Assembly: GCA_017623705.1 (NCBI GenBank)
Contig: JAGAOQ010000015.1
Span: 1-58,740 of the forward strand
Origin: Clostridia bacterium
GTDB taxonomy: Bacteria > Bacillota > Clostridia > Christensenellales > UBA1242
Length of the DNA: 58,740 nucleotides
Reading direction: 5' to 3'
This document shows, piece by piece, positions 27,201 to 32,593 of the stretch. Each line of letters starts with the position of its first letter. Position 1 is the first letter of the stretch. The notes beneath the pieces are model-generated. The model was not told the DNA's origin, ran no database searches, and saw nothing but the letters and a program-made list of their open reading frames with translations. The position numbers were made by a program, and so were the translations under genes.

Positions 27201-29464
27201 AACGCATTTGTTGCATCACAAATTTTCTTTCCGCTAGCATCATAAACACTATCGAAAACAGCATAAGCACCAACGTTCACACCAGGAGTTTGGACTGCAA
27301 ATTCGTAGGTATAACCCTTACGAACATAAGCGGTACGCACATAATCGTAAGTTGTTTCATGGTTATCAATTATCGTATCATAAATTTTACCACGGTTATT
27401 ACTGATTACCGACATTGACAAAGTTTCAACAGTTGGGTAAACACAAATTGCAAAGGTATAATTTTTGCCATTAGCGTATTCAATCGTGAATTGATAATCT
27501 TTATAATATTCAATTAAATCAATATTGTTAGCAGTAATTGTATAGGCAATATAATAGCAATCAAGTTCCCTAGAATATTGAGTAACCGGTGAAATTATGA
27601 ACGGTAAATCTTTACTATTATCAACAACTTTGGCAGTATTCCATTTGGCACTGTAAGCATAATCCACTGTGTTATTTACACCAGTGTTAGCAACCATACC
27701 ATAAACGTTAATAACTTCGGTACTGAATTCTTGGTGCTTGATATTGTAAACCAACGCCACACCCGAAGTACCATCATTAAACGTCGTAAGGTTATCAACC
27801 TTGAATTTATCAATTACACTTGTAACGTCTAAATTCACATCACAGGAAGCTTTTCCACCAACCGACAACTCACTTGTGCTTTTAATTCGCAAAGTCAATG
27901 TCATATCATCAGAAAGGAAATCTTCTGCATAAGCAGTCTTCATAAATGCCACAGAGAAACACTTTTGATAGTGAGTATAATAATTTTCTGGGGACATATA
28001 AACCCAGTCATTATTTTCCGCCGACCAATAACCAATTTGTAAAATATTATATAAACTGATTCCATGAGTTTCTTCGGTTGCTAAACGTCCATACGTACCA
28101 CTTTTGTCCCCTACTCTGTCTTCAACAATCAATTCAAATTCAACATCAGCATCTTCATTAACAACTTTGCCATTCGCAGTATTCAAAACAAAGGTATCAA
28201 AATACTCTCCATCATAATAATCACCTTCATAATGGAAAGCGTTAATTGATTCTTTATCAGTTGCTAAATTAAATGTTTCTGTGCCATAAATTTCAGTTTC
28301 TGCATGAAGATAGAACTCATTACGTACACGCAAATAAATAGTGTCAGTAATTTGAACATTTTTATCACTACTATCAGCATAAGCAATTTCTTTACCACCA
28401 TCTTTCACGATTGGATATGCCGTAATATTGATTGCAACTTGTCCAAGGTTTTTAACTGTCGATAATGAATGTGTGTATTGATCAATATAATCAACACGAG
28501 CAATTAAAGTATCCGCACTTTTAACCACAAAACCATAATCAGATAATTGTGTTTTTGCACAATCTAAACCAAACTCAAAAGTCGCACTAGAAAAATTAGT
28601 GCGATTTGCAATTAAATCCCATGTCTTATCTGGGGTTGACGCAGTTTTATAAGCATCAGTATTAACAGTAATATTTTTAGCACTAGGGAAAACATAAAAC
28701 GGAACATCAATCCATTCCGTCATTGCTGGCAACTTAGCTTGTAAATAAACATATTGATCAACACAAGTAGCATCGTCTTCAACTGATAAAGCACCTTGCT
28801 GTAAGATTACACCAGGATATTGTTCTTTTAAGCGATATTCAACGGGGAAATTATTCGGTGTAAAAACTCGCTCCGTGTCTTCATGATGAGCAAAGAACGT
28901 AAACTTATTCAAAACATCAGCTGACATTAAATCTAACTTAGTACCACCTTGACGTACACCGAAATGAGCATTAGGTGCAAGTTTCATATCCTTAGCGGTC
29001 ATTTTAACAGTAACATTAACACCAATTGTTTGAGCTCCCGAACGTGTCGTAAAAGTCATAGTAATCGGTGCTCCACCATTTTGTCCCGTTACCATAAAAG
29101 TATTGACACCAGTCTTACCCGCTTCATCTCTGGGTGTAATTGGCGTAACATTAACAATTCCGCTACTAATTGAGCTTTCGTTTAATTCAACACTACGGTC
29201 AGCTGTTTCTGGCAATCCATCAACTTTAATTGTGAAATAAGTCGACGACAAAGGCGTTTCAACAATACGGAATTTTTTATCCGCTGTTTCGTCTTTTTCC
29301 AACTCTATTTCCAAATTGATGTTAGGTTTATCAACAGTAACAGTAACGCTACCATAGACATCTTTTTGACGACCTGCATTTTGGAATGCAAAAATAACAC
29401 CAAAAACTGCGGCAATAGCAATAATGCTAACAACAAGTAAACTGGCAAGCCCACGTTTTTTCAA
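9200..29464 (-). CDS. Giant secreted repeat protein (6754 residues) with GLUG region and EF-hand-like loop
   Basis: An uninterrupted 20.3-kb gene encoding a protein of about 0.7 MDa. Start is TTG, 8 bases after a GGGGGG ribosome binding site. Residues 1-5 are basic and about 6-28 hydrophobic: a signal peptide or N-terminal anchor. Residues about 30-1600 are beta-rich and unassigned. About 1605-4155 hold some 11 tandem units of 200-265 residues, each with a Q-A-I/V-G-T-S/T-x-x-Y motif and a P-V-Y/W-F-x-V-x-G-F motif. About 4255-5355 contain GLUG-type repeats (GGLVGTN, GGLAGINQG, GGFVGQNEG, GGIVGINLG), a probable beta-helix. The C-terminal 1400 residues are aromatic- and acid-rich, with an EF-hand-like loop near 5723-5734 and no LPxTG motif or C-terminal membrane segment. 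Probably a surface adhesin or structural fibre; that role is inferred. It has its own promoter behind the beta-helix gene. Confidence 0.9.
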   Translation of the reverse strand: MKKRGLASLLVVSIIAIAAVFGVIFAFQNAGRQKDVYGSVTVTVDKPNINLEIELEKDETADKKFRIVETPLSSTYFTIKVDGLPETADRSVELNESSISSGIVNVTPITPRDEAGKTGVNTFMVTGQNGGAPITMTFTTRSGAQTIGVNVTVKMTAKDMKLAPNAHFGVRQGGTKLDLMSADVLNKFTFFAHHEDTERVFTPNNFPVEYRLKEQYPGVILQQGALSVEDDATCVDQYVYLQAKLPAMTEWIDVPFYVFPSAKNITVNTDAYKTASTPDKTWDLIANRTNFSSATFEFGLDCAKTQLSDYGFVVKSADTLIARVDYIDQYTHSLSTVKNLGQVAINITAYPIVKDGGKEIAYADSSDKNVQITDTIYLRVRNEFYLHAETEIYGTETFNLATDKESINAFHYEGDYYDGEYFDTFVLNTANGKVVNEDADVEFELIVEDRVGDKSGTYGRLATEETHGISLYNILQIGYWSAENNDWVYMSPENYYTHYQKCFSVAFMKTAYAEDFLSDDMTLTLRIKSTSELSVGGKASCDVNLDVTSVIDKFKVDNLTTFNDGTSGVALVYNIKHQEFSTEVINVYGMVANTGVNNTVDYAYSAKWNTAKVVDNSKDLPFIISPVTQYSRELDCYYIAYTITANNIDLIEYYKDYQFTIEYANGKNYTFAICVYPTVETLSMSVISNNRGKIYDTIIDNHETTYDYVRTAYVRKGYTYEFAVQTPGVNVGAYAVFDSVYDASGKKICDATNAFDARNLAEGLYECHVTLHAYSDSVYGDSETEIVVYMIVVAPIDNVIYPEKIDLDGITDSAEIALKLTTLDGKEITDNNYVNIEVVEPVNANITLQQGSGVNFNKFTVTAKYLADKAFNVGFKIYKSYNFPAEFDLDGQNWTDNVPFEFYYLGGSAVNVNVVVDNKKPNTVTVVDGVKHNNATGKYLELISETGKIVEKEISVKVANDAAYQNYGIAYAEWKYGKFELNPFTVVDGNLLIADCAVARLDTATGKIYVSAVEGKLSLGLSALVVYASDSLRYVGKDSNGTDLVLPDVYEMVALYIGTEDEVKEKTDEFESDIIHDANSGLRNTRGGYNWVLASQKPNDYYAALFYTAGEDNYGSQIAANVYYLDDLYTVLGWDILRKPETVYISKFVNGEQVGATLKCDSSKGRLNIDLNHVFNIDNHDNNNFCTRGNNTVYFELNITGRFITFYVVESIDIFELMIQSASGTGVVSRKNLSPDEFTNAVDTVTMQRGNEFSFAADLDVYSGWKLKNHNFDSPEQSRTDNVTYAGGTYSFNPYIEFTTANGAVYTFNLDALTSTVRVNVKGGINYLNIVQDSISLDGVSSATYDLTMRIDQDNWSPSLLTYNFLYDGIYYRLFENNQTTSYVNMEGGKAKLEFKLTCLNAANPVYANLYYTYYLKIEVAVVITVPDVDPFYNVAAARLYVQENLADSPLLNIKTPSVDSSILNLTKQGIYNVTMAHFADTNAVEGVRSAVSLTNGQSDAGIIYLDDESVGGILVVYPTPYYINVSSINLWTSQPHTEKVLIGTDLSGKPIYDSIVYSVGFTQMVYNEDQKFYQPYISNSTMPKMISSWSKAEGYKWTGKYYFKTSIISSSQFSHRLANGTRFGISVSIQGESNAKAITETMTIDAKYRDSFVVEPDDDVEDYAVCTMSQTQYQAVGTTAVYDVALPVDCVPNYANFTLNGVGTTSSTIESKYARITINPVAQTLSVYLKADMSSIGATLEVRIPYKRPGDYVNPYLSVVIVPVYFEVNDLEVINHYESRLQITRDELTQLKYRALFNYDTSMLNSTVTEKMNAFNNSLLSSSYLSCDYETAGQITVEVAYSYVNGEPVLTKNGNCRYARTFYYDITMGDALIKRTEYLAVGTAGTYTFYNWDPLHASRLYLQDAQTNDASIKDYWDKNIKTENRNTVTITVSLENKSATVSNNEAYKALIQAGKIVINVYSTANIITPQLELTIIPVYFTFSEFKLANNPVDPIVALTTPTVLTVEAGDIVAVDDSDVVSAINTFNAELLNAQNNLSNTLALSFSRVPNDDGVLNFNFDNTTRALTRADASNPITATSYLLVAGNISYVNGIPTLNNNGDKILTYLPVRTFGSGIGESEEFMPDLEVAPNGRTRTVAQAIGTSIRYNIALPGVIYDSLVDKYEVRQDGKYVWTKGCGWNVIFNFKESVITVDLDQNTDLFDKVLVIMAYNRDGELMYALKVIPTYFTVEQILLADHIDESPVLIKNESNWLAELRLDIVSNYSNETASDVNFENWFNDFLYSLNGSSLVSRIDDAGYVTVFAGISYVEGLPRLVNLVNAQTVVQNAYRYELTDGIPENTKAQAIGQEVVYNVNRTVGAVKISTGKDGEGNDIWETYDNGAYQHWWLQFDSNPKRIRVGLNESTELIGQVIRMGIFIKFDDEEPSYILNIIPAYFTVDDLTVAGQTNEDRDIVLYYGDECDSPEDVLFEAVFGEYSTNEALNIPAYLSAFNDELQTTKAHLIGRYYDSSVLSGDLHITAYLNYQNGTPTLVEASLADSVYVARIDIDFTYTIYGKNSYSGDLPPMPVGPRTRSVVQAVGTTASYVIDVNKDVTLDLDYLTFDDEKLQKRGWKVTFDESILTVQLLPDAETLLKNDDIVFNFYAGYELAFVLTVQPVLFEVVGIETIYPEQPVDMTDLSVTEIFYRAKVKYNDEISYQGDKVIEFIDAFNTILNSERGNLLEVTVEDQYLKIDVAVDYGSAGSDGRRVPALLSVESYPLNVIENYIEFTVGEESSSSAKHYQAVGTTEFYYLGAEFTGEESVAVVVDGSTIHDTSIVGADVVEYGVGYALKVFVAANSDLVGKNITISISGTRNFTMNIEPVWFLVDGFEVVNHPEQHMWLIIADDLADDIDDLMFRVHARYSLLGDESFKTALQAQIDAFNQQLALYDVDTEQWTKQTWANYLDIYTIGAEYLVVRAAIDYENGVPSIIKLSQAVPTQIVRDVFEYVRYSDQINLPDLVRPNIPRSRTVDLIIGYNEVYTIDFNELPFGFTNDMIALYENSNSEYADDDTKLTPYENGSNGWKVQARGNQLYVTLDPNADLVNRELKVFIYYEKNHVQDAPNSFDVENVAFILTIRPVWFKVTGFALNGYADNMIVVDSIDDFMSDLSEFDGDTYFTPVLEYSKDVFNQTEGGVGALLQEKMKAFIDEARYSPYVTKTRTRESDVIYHFQVASSISYVPFQGIPEFSDEISKRVLNSFKVVVGSASEPVERVEYQAIGTSKTYYVDSSVLDGVTGIENGANYTVTWDSTDKNYVTVNLLDTAEIGTPIEIEIGSALVLKINPVYYEVLGFETIDHPERAVWVISPYTVEDLKYRVLTTKLSSSLTDEILANVQSSIDSLNASLNNGNAPVSIMTDSYQNIIFDAAINYEAGYPTIAEITKDQRNVVESIIPYRIWSASLTPKPERPTVMGTTKANQVLGATKLYSLKNIKGQVCYQYLWTENAGSLITPFKNSLNGTSQVYDNLSILVDPTKGTLQVQLKANISDLANNIRIYIPYMTLVNGKDVWYSHCIEITPLLFELKGWTIEAADADVGATQLIKNENNPDYLLLTSISNLVTNIKYVAKVNASKADDVDLQRAIEAAKLNIENSANEFISATVTSNNVELNNLTLRRNVDAYTKTDNIVGLSTYIVYEDGVPKLVNSSSTLIANQILISTGYTRDEWNSHVQDVILSSGVANSIQVIGTSVVHTVEITDAGKVFYDQITVVDRTTQEAISIPGERSNLVIVDCELADETTNTLILNVELAAVVALRNVNVEIKIPYAESADATEPDYVFSYYITPVLYVIDGFYLDAAENNYLELGNQDIPLELHVKASYADDVNVRNIVNLFLTDLESSLNTAIYSETISFEVEEVEDISGGVNVRLQSFGNTLWIQKIGDITASNNIVGSVVIGYNGGIPQIGSVNPLTDVTVDIQIQVNTKEGEISFFPGWDTPTLGESSEHLQSIGTSRNYPVIAGDPNITFYYEFIEIFNGGLKRGENEYEFFAFDVIEPGRQNLTLGFTLRASAKILTGWIDVRIPYTRLVDGETQWFYYSLQVKPVLFEIKGWKLKVGGELVDSVTLNDSAVELYFTPEIASGPLNEDYYSTEELLYIRNAIRRLEKEINTYDPKISDGYTYMVIQNTAQEGFQVNYSVYRENSTNTSYLLRDSAEASTTIMQLSANISYGVTNFTQEYVDGAQAVAAYGNTEGAQRITSQIAIYTTEKSTPGSDGDRSTVFITQDNASRLMELNSGIDYVLMSDIYLYKIPQLKNGMWKPADFPENTTLDGNNFKIHFNDIGFDLTDTPANIGLFTTIPTGSVVKNLQVVLEHGPADDPNTPLDESITVLNVNLEDYAANTVNVGLLAGINNGIITNCAVLSEWQFDMRNLTSIENPMTGEKFETDLAFNKDGYVFDADYFYKLSTVGDKVVVSNVYNNLGHGITKNETTGKWEVEYDQWENVKNWIVPDRTSVANYDDYSPIMNIADIEINSQSAAKLYVYAKNENLTVTLGGLVGTNTYMVTNSRVLIDVELFGPEQRTESGQIDEISVLSSVVGGLAGINQGTITTSYFRDGSVINNANADKLNGRTSLLGGFVGQNEGIIQQSYAMGRSTEREDSRNHISTAGAVRTIRNSLGGFVHINTGTITDCLVNMVIEKTGTEGSAGGFVYQNTATGKISNCIENNNIILQSSSTLDFYSPFVVINGDKQTDKVVTTNLSNLIYAGNADSISLSDDWNGTLKHLTNSSNNQNERYTEINNFEGFSIGDDSGNGVSDKNTIWKMTNVGPMLRAANEIAISYRKYTWGSSPYLYQPGTAENPYLIWTEDQFNDYVYGATAQATESDKAGQANVLTNIERSRQNNHLRLVDNVLLNGIKDTYKIIYTGTFEGNGLTMSGISLDTVTNDLATMGLFGKTEYATIRNINFEVGSINSTARYVGGIAGIAINTSFVDVKVSSADVIKGANIVGGFVGLNVVNDISVENYNLHSSVSVTANFHSGQTDIGSNKFSSGKEYYQQTLYAKVEALDISYEQGYGTAGAVFGFITSNPNNYRVVDENGVSKIYAREFYKQIVKKDAAGNEIAIAPDEDCRSLNTEREWFLKDRMGNVINDTVNDGMGVYYTSKIILQNISGAVKDVSANVAGGLIGIMDETIELRKPDLLSLNSLTGKYYLGGIVGINLGKITGGVTVNNGETTTYSTMNLKNWTTLSSAGSSYIFRDNPSVVVDETVPLDERTCFWGMTVGAIAGYNDGFNDNINSGVIENIHVDVNVLGASKSALQYVIGGVVGVNGDYGYVNNAINTNSVVNVNSVQVKAAQVQKFGFYFGSVIGYSRATGSSFSGGVTTRMNMLRINVPYFATYSYVSADDFKTSEVDNAFGVVANTTYKVQTMTLEEYKAYLANTITDKDLVTRVTMLEPWLRSLPTYVTSMVNHKNVLVRAEAYYDSGLADLLNWVKENKIFAKWDYSHSSIEGYSDKVLANYMSYVSYGATSTKAETSENENEFIEKVNEYREARYQKAVELFTYQYKVYGDLAGAQNANFTWAQYEDYLLFKEYSKDSKVASTDYRYAELYAIKGDSFTEMVFPSTETLAEYVFIKDDKGNNTQANDAIKISSQEYFRKLLANMEESRQFTSKDPMQIFINYVIETANTDENNFKVNGWQLPLAHYYYYMSELYGQNFTGSFGTVNYNYSVPSNFPVAGTNGYVSYLYLNQQLDINGSGLLTVPEFIDMISRENDIIMENETAWVKYGHRLNSADKNSTRISDIGALTLNWTTAAKLENAQEQIQVNNGVISYTDEFGTEQSWQALVEYTQAKATKGLTISKYKQIIGMGGSLYALIHEYESAGETATDSYIFALKQEQYNWSAEQSNFIKNYYTVQTGGYDLKYALAATTYGNVFSESNNGNVRAVYQTKAQIVDNNNWFVDNDGDGVYDSGEPLGVWYFPASNAKTEFKNGEDTYYIYNYTQDLHLGGHGNVGPAMYIDNGDKLFGTISAAGTGSADSRSSGLDKLILYQVDVSENPDFYQGELGTENVAYFKIARQILPNDMVFSGTENSGNVSDYLEEALWWRNEGFTAEEFDKIKTHAMTKSMTKNVNYVANSENGGFVYFNNNGILTRKEGYTLADDWSSSSGNGASGFKSADFTTAEYVEIVLGTDYDTSGENWKWWSTYADYLLFVKVYNATLSVDGEINEGKIKDEEKPMIPSTSAFRNPFSIDDMGYSTSVAFVDSLATENDLADAIEFVSDRAAFMTLFRAEHTTADYINWAYSDRGSCIIRNKETNTDETKYFRLNHYIYYVQQNLDEDNVFDSDDFKWVLTQNVRKEIFYNDVTQKARTDDLVEYRRNWYNDGQPFMTYRDYCEWINIYAYDDQYRPDRGDVEDVESGETIRTTDGWLTIDAFAVWKRMEKYENNVEYLKKIGTTTDQAPITTPILKRQISTTVFPKIQSSGEKAVDEKTGMETGDKYILPQLTESNASDDKIVQYYGWDQLEEYENYKMPLDHQRHVIDRYEYNERYEIMDAGYRGTIGEETYEFAVNERVFQYYDAFVFDNKYATKCDHACGGNNGATPQMCQNTTHAAYIVRQWLQRYLYHSDAASHDGTTWSVYSLKLDETEVITESQDTGKDSYKQFLWWTWDHKDIMVHLDRPASKYAQLYVPYDYFKRACQAIKSVYSSANGYKGYFNYMKFWAKNGAYNWICDFSEYDGVREGVEEVKYTYLETAFWNNYDGKTSPLKEDDGTPIVWYNEQKQ
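12260..12295 (-). other. EF-hand-like calcium-binding loop inside the giant protein
   Basis: Twelve codons encode D-I-N-G-S-G-L-L-T-V-P-E followed by F. They match the canonical EF-hand loop at positions 1 (D), 3 (N), 5 (S), 6 (G), 9 (T) and 12 (E). A second Asp-rich loop (DNDGDGVYDSGE, about 11630-11680) lies further towards the C-terminus. Calcium binding is inferred from the pattern only. Confidence 0.55.
13400..16700 (-). repeat. GLUG-motif repeat region of the giant protein
   Basis: At least eight copies of a Gly-Gly-[FLIV]-[VA]-G-x-N-x-G-x-[IV] motif (for example GGLAGINQGTI and GGFVGQNEGII) recur at irregular intervals. Each is followed by a strand with Ser/Asn/Cys. This is the GLUG pattern seen in bacterial adhesins and probably forms a right-handed beta-helix. 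Boundaries are approximate. Confidence 0.75.
17000..24650 (-). repeat. About eleven tandem protein repeats (QA[IV]GT units) in the giant gene
   Basis: The marker motif (Q-A-I/V-G-T or a close variant) occurs near 24429-24446, 23810-23830, 23034-23051, 22421-22439, 21721-21738, 21107-21123, 20415-20432, 19686-19705, 19083-19100, 18290-18308 and 17503-17520, that is every 600-800 bases. Each unit also has a P-V-Y/W-F-x-V motif and an F-N-x-x-L segment. Copies are diverged in sequence and in length, so these are old repeats. The NxVxGAT and LIIGYN copies are degenerate. Confidence 0.8.
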
Positions 29465-29507
29465 ATGTTATTCCCCCCAACGTTTTTCCTTTAATCTAGT
29501 ATGCTTA

Positions 29508-29536
29508 ATTATATTTTTTATATGAATAACCGTCAA
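29508..29536 (-). promoter_or_regulatory. Promoter and leader of the giant gene
   Basis: On the minus strand TTGACG (29536-29531), a 17-base spacer and perfect TATAAT (29513-29508). A leader of about 40 bases follows, ending with GTTGGGGGGAATA; the six G (29478-29473) lie 8 bases before the TTG start. The same promoter, a CATACTA element after the -10 box and the GTTGGGGG-AATA ribosome binding site recur in front of the second giant gene (41874-41902). Confidence 0.8.
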
Positions 29537-29549
29537 GCAAAAAACTGTT

Positions 29550-31115
29550 CTAGGCAAGGTAAACTGTTTGCTTGGAATAAACTTTTACTGCCGCAGCAGA
29601 ATGTTCCCCACTACCTACTGTAATATTATTTGGAGTAGTATCATCTTCGTCATTGATAATATGCATGTTATCTTCCGCAAAACCATACTTTGCGGCACTA
29701 TTCGCCGAACTTGCCCCGTAAATATAAAGATTGAAGTTGTTACATGAATTATTCAAAACAAGATCAACATTTCCCCAATCATGATGTCCGCTGATATAAC
29801 CACCAGCTTTAATCACATTATCAGTCCCTACAACTTTATTAAAATGAGCTTTAATATTGGCAGCCCCTGCTCCGTTTTCCCAATTACGCACCGTAATGTC
29901 AGCTTTACCATTGATACCATGCACATTGATATTACCATCGTATCCCAAAACTTTTACTGAACATTCACTGGCATCATCTTGAAAGCTAACATTGATATCA
30001 CCACCACTGACTTCACAACTGCGAACATCCACATTACCATTTACTCCCGCCAAGTTCACACTACCAATTCCGTAATTTTTAACAGAAACATCACCCACAA
30101 CACTACCAACGCTAATCGACGCCGTAGCCGTTGCATCATCTTCTTTACCTGCGGTAAAATCCACCCCACCGCTAACAATTTCATCAACAGATAAACTTCC
30201 ATGTATAGTAGTCATAGCAACGCCAGCAGCCACTTTACCGACCGCAATATTGGCATTGACAGTTGTTACATCAAGGTTGTTAATTTCGTTCATTGTTAAG
30301 CTACCACTTTGATGACTAAACGTTACACTATTAGCCGTATCGCCATGGAACTGGTTATTTGCCCCAGTGATTTTAACATCGCCCACAATGTCAGCATTGA
30401 AAGTTTGTACTCCATTTGAACCAGTAACCGTAACATCGCCATTAACTACTGATTGACAAACAAACTTTGTTTTAGAACTTTTAATTTCAACGTTGTTCAA
30501 AGAAATATTTTCGTTAGCAGGAATATTGACATTAGCCGCACTTTCCACAACCAAATCACCAATACGCAAAGCATCAGCTTGTCCAACTGTATTATCAACA
30601 AAAGAGAAATTCACATCACTGTAATTGTTTTGTAAAACGAAATCATGCACAAAAGTATCGTCCTTGCCACGGTGCGGTAAATTGATGTAAACCGTTGTTG
30701 GTTTATCACTAAACACAATTCCCGATGGCTCTAACACTTTAATTTTATAATAAAGTTCTCCATTATATAAAGTCTGTGTCCATTGTACCAAAGTACGATT
30801 CAAACTATTAAAGGCAATTCCCGTCGCAGTTTCATTAACTACAATTGTACCTTCCCCTTCATAACCTTCATTCGACATCTTGACTTCAATTTTAGTTCCA
30901 GTACTTTCAATAATGAAATTACCATTTGTAAACGCCGTCGTTAATGCTTCGTCTTTGTAAACGATTTGCGTATCCCGCTCATTAACCGACTTTGCCCCGA
31001 AAAACGATAAGTTCGGGAAAATAAACAGTAGTGCTGTTAACAACCCCAGCACAACCGCCGACCCTAACAAAACCAAACCAATGGCGGTAATAAAATTGAT
31101 CAATTCTTTTTTCAC
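29550..31115 (-). CDS. Membrane-anchored beta-helix repeat protein
   Basis: The 521-residue product has one N-terminal membrane segment (about 10-35) and a long extracytoplasmic part made of short beta-strand repeats rich in Gly, Asn, Val and Asp, such as VNGDVTVTGSNG, IVGDVKITGANN and VVGDVSVKNYG. This pattern is typical of right-handed beta-helix or DUF4097/GIN-type domains; the exact family is not certain. No catalytic motif or cell-wall sorting signal is visible. It begins 9 bases after tadA on the same strand, so it is cotranscribed with tadA and the CPBP genes. The giant gene follows after 85 bases with its own promoter. It may be an adhesin or scaffold at the cell surface; the role is inferred from the fold and context. 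Confidence 0.7.
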   Translation of the reverse strand: MKKELINFITAIGLVLLGSAVVLGLLTALLFIFPNLSFFGAKSVNERDTQIVYKDEALTTAFTNGNFIIESTGTKIEVKMSNEGYEGEGTIVVNETATGIAFNSLNRTLVQWTQTLYNGELYYKIKVLEPSGIVFSDKPTTVYINLPHRGKDDTFVHDFVLQNNYSDVNFSFVDNTVGQADALRIGDLVVESAANVNIPANENISLNNVEIKSSKTKFVCQSVVNGDVTVTGSNGVQTFNADIVGDVKITGANNQFHGDTANSVTFSHQSGSLTMNEINNLDVTTVNANIAVGKVAAGVAMTTIHGSLSVDEIVSGGVDFTAGKEDDATATASISVGSVVGDVSVKNYGIGSVNLAGVNGNVDVRSCEVSGGDINVSFQDDASECSVKVLGYDGNINVHGINGKADITVRNWENGAGAANIKAHFNKVVGTDNVIKAGGYISGHHDWGNVDLVLNNSCNNFNLYIYGASSANSAAKYGFAEDNMHIINDEDDTTPNNITVGSGEHSAAAVKVYSKQTVYLA

Positions 31116-31124
31116 AATTCAAGT

Positions 31125-31532
31125 TTAACGTTTATTACGAAAAAAAGCCACTAAAATGTTTTGTGCTTCATCGTTTAGTTGAAACTCAATCGGTGTTTGC
31201 CAATTAAGGTTAGTTGTCGACTTTGCCCCGACATAAACTTTTTGCAACCGAGCATTCAAAATTGCCCCCATGCACATTTGGCAAGGTTCTAATGTTACGT
31301 ACATTTCACAGCCGTTCAACCGCCAAGACTTTAATTTACGGCAAGCTCGATTCAAAGCTACGACCTCAGCATGCCACAAACAGTTACGTTTACGTTCACG
31401 TTGATTGTACCCTTTCGCAATGATTTTGTTATCCTTAACAATTACACAACCAATCGGCACTTCCCCATGACGTTCGGCAATCCGTGCTTGCTTAATTGCC
31501 TCTTGCATAAAATCCATTACCATGTCCCCCAC
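31125..31532 (-). CDS. tadA: tRNA-specific adenosine deaminase
   Basis: A 135-residue cytidine/deoxycytidylate deaminase-fold protein. It fits TadA, which converts adenosine 34 of tRNA-Arg(ACG) to inosine in the cytosol. Zinc ligands are H54 in the HAE motif (E56 is the proton shuttle) and the PCxxC motif (P83, C84, C87: LEPCQMC). AERHGEVPIGCVIV near the N-terminus and WRLNGCEMYVTLEPC are typical of TadA. The first Met residues overlap the end of the upstream CPBP gene by 16 bases; a later Met (MDFMQEAIKQA) could be the true start. It is embedded among membrane-protein genes, so its position is likely incidental operon packing. Confidence 0.88.
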   Translation of the reverse strand: MGDMVMDFMQEAIKQARIAERHGEVPIGCVIVKDNKIIAKGYNQRERKRNCLWHAEVVALNRACRKLKSWRLNGCEMYVTLEPCQMCMGAILNARLQKVYVGAKSTTNLNWQTPIEFQLNDEAQNILVAFFRNKR

Positions 31533-32593
31533 ACAAAAGACAATAAGGTAATTACCGCACCAATTACAAAAACGAAAGTAAACAATGCCCGTTCCAATGG
31601 TCGCCCCTTTTGTGGTTCGTCAAAAGTTTCAATGTATGCTGCGGTAGCTTTCCACGTTGGCAATGTTTGCAAAGCACGAGTCAACGCAACTTTCAAACGA
31701 TCAAAATCTTCGACGCCAAATTGACTTTGTGTTGCTAAATAACGCACCGTATAACGGTCTAAATTACGCTTGAATTTATCACGAGCCATTAAACGGATAA
31801 TTTCCCCAATCACAACAACAACGACCAACAACGTCAATCCCAGCACTAAAACATTACTAAATAAATAGGAAACCAAGTTCATACCAGGCAAGTTAAGTTC
31901 TTCGGCAAAACTAAAATATGTTGCAATTGCGTTGTTAGTAAAATGCACAATTATGCTCCCCCACAAAGAACCCGATGACAATGCAACTACACCCATAAAC
32001 CAACCCAAGATTGTGGCGTAAAAAAACTGTCCCACATTCATGTGCATTAAACCAAAAAGTATACTGCTCCATAACAACGCCTTACGTACACCAAGTTGTT
32101 TAACCAAGCCGTTCAATAAAACACCACGGTGTAAAAACTCCTCACAAATGCCCGGTAGCACCGCCGTCAAAACTAGACTAATTAAAAGCCCCGAATAACC
32201 TGTAAACGCATTATCATTACTACTAAATTGATAACCAAAAGAACGTAACAACGAAGCAAAAATACTGGCAATAAAAATATTCAAAAGGTAAAGACAAATT
32301 CCTAAAACGAAACAGAGTGCTACGTTTTTCAAAGGCATACGCCCCCAGCCAGTATCACGACAAACTTGCCGAAGAGAAACTGGTTCACGATTAACTTTTT
32401 GTGCAACCAACAACATTAAACAAGGAATCCCCGCCATCACAACTAACTGTGGCAAAAGACTGCCAACGACTTCCAGCATTTGCTCTGACAGCCCATTAAA
32501 GCACCCTAATGAAGCCAATGCTTGCACCAACACCAGCAAGACAATCGCAGTTGTATAAACAATTAGCGTAGTTAAATAACGATTATTTTTCAT
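31517..32593 (-). CDS. CPBP family intramembrane metalloprotease
   Basis: A 358-residue polytopic membrane protein with about eight hydrophobic segments. The CPBP (CAAX protease/Abi) signature is complete: EExxxR at E151-E152-R156 (GICEEFLHRG), His184 in the FGLMHMN segment and HxxxN at H217-N221. Such proteins are glutamate intramembrane proteases related to Rce1; their bacterial substrates are mostly unknown, some acting in peptide processing or immunity. A C-terminal cytoplasmic tail of about 100 residues, including a basic segment, follows the fourth conserved segment. It overlaps a second, shorter CPBP gene by 11 bases and tadA by 16 bases. Confidence 0.88.
   Translation of the reverse strand: MKNNRYLTTLIVYTTAIVLLVLVQALASLGCFNGLSEQMLEVVGSLLPQLVVMAGIPCLMLLVAQKVNREPVSLRQVCRDTGWGRMPLKNVALCFVLGICLYLLNIFIASIFASLLRSFGYQFSSNDNAFTGYSGLLISLVLTAVLPGICEEFLHRGVLLNGLVKQLGVRKALLWSSILFGLMHMNVGQFFYATILGWFMGVVALSSGSLWGSIIVHFTNNAIATYFSFAEELNLPGMNLVSYLFSNVLVLGLTLLVVVVVIGEIIRLMARDKFKRNLDRYTVRYLATQSQFGVEDFDRLKVALTRALQTLPTWKATAAYIETFDEPQKGRPLERALFTFVFVIGAVITLLSFVWGTW

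Noticed and set aside
9656-29173. Many open frames of 60-108 codons antisense to the giant gene
   Set aside because: They have no ribosome binding site, promoter or recognisable product and are expected by chance opposite a long gene of this composition.
29473-29478. Phase-variable poly-G tract in front of the giant genes
   Set aside because: Runs of five and six G are too short to slip readily; they are better explained as ribosome binding sites, being placed 7-8 bases before the start codons.
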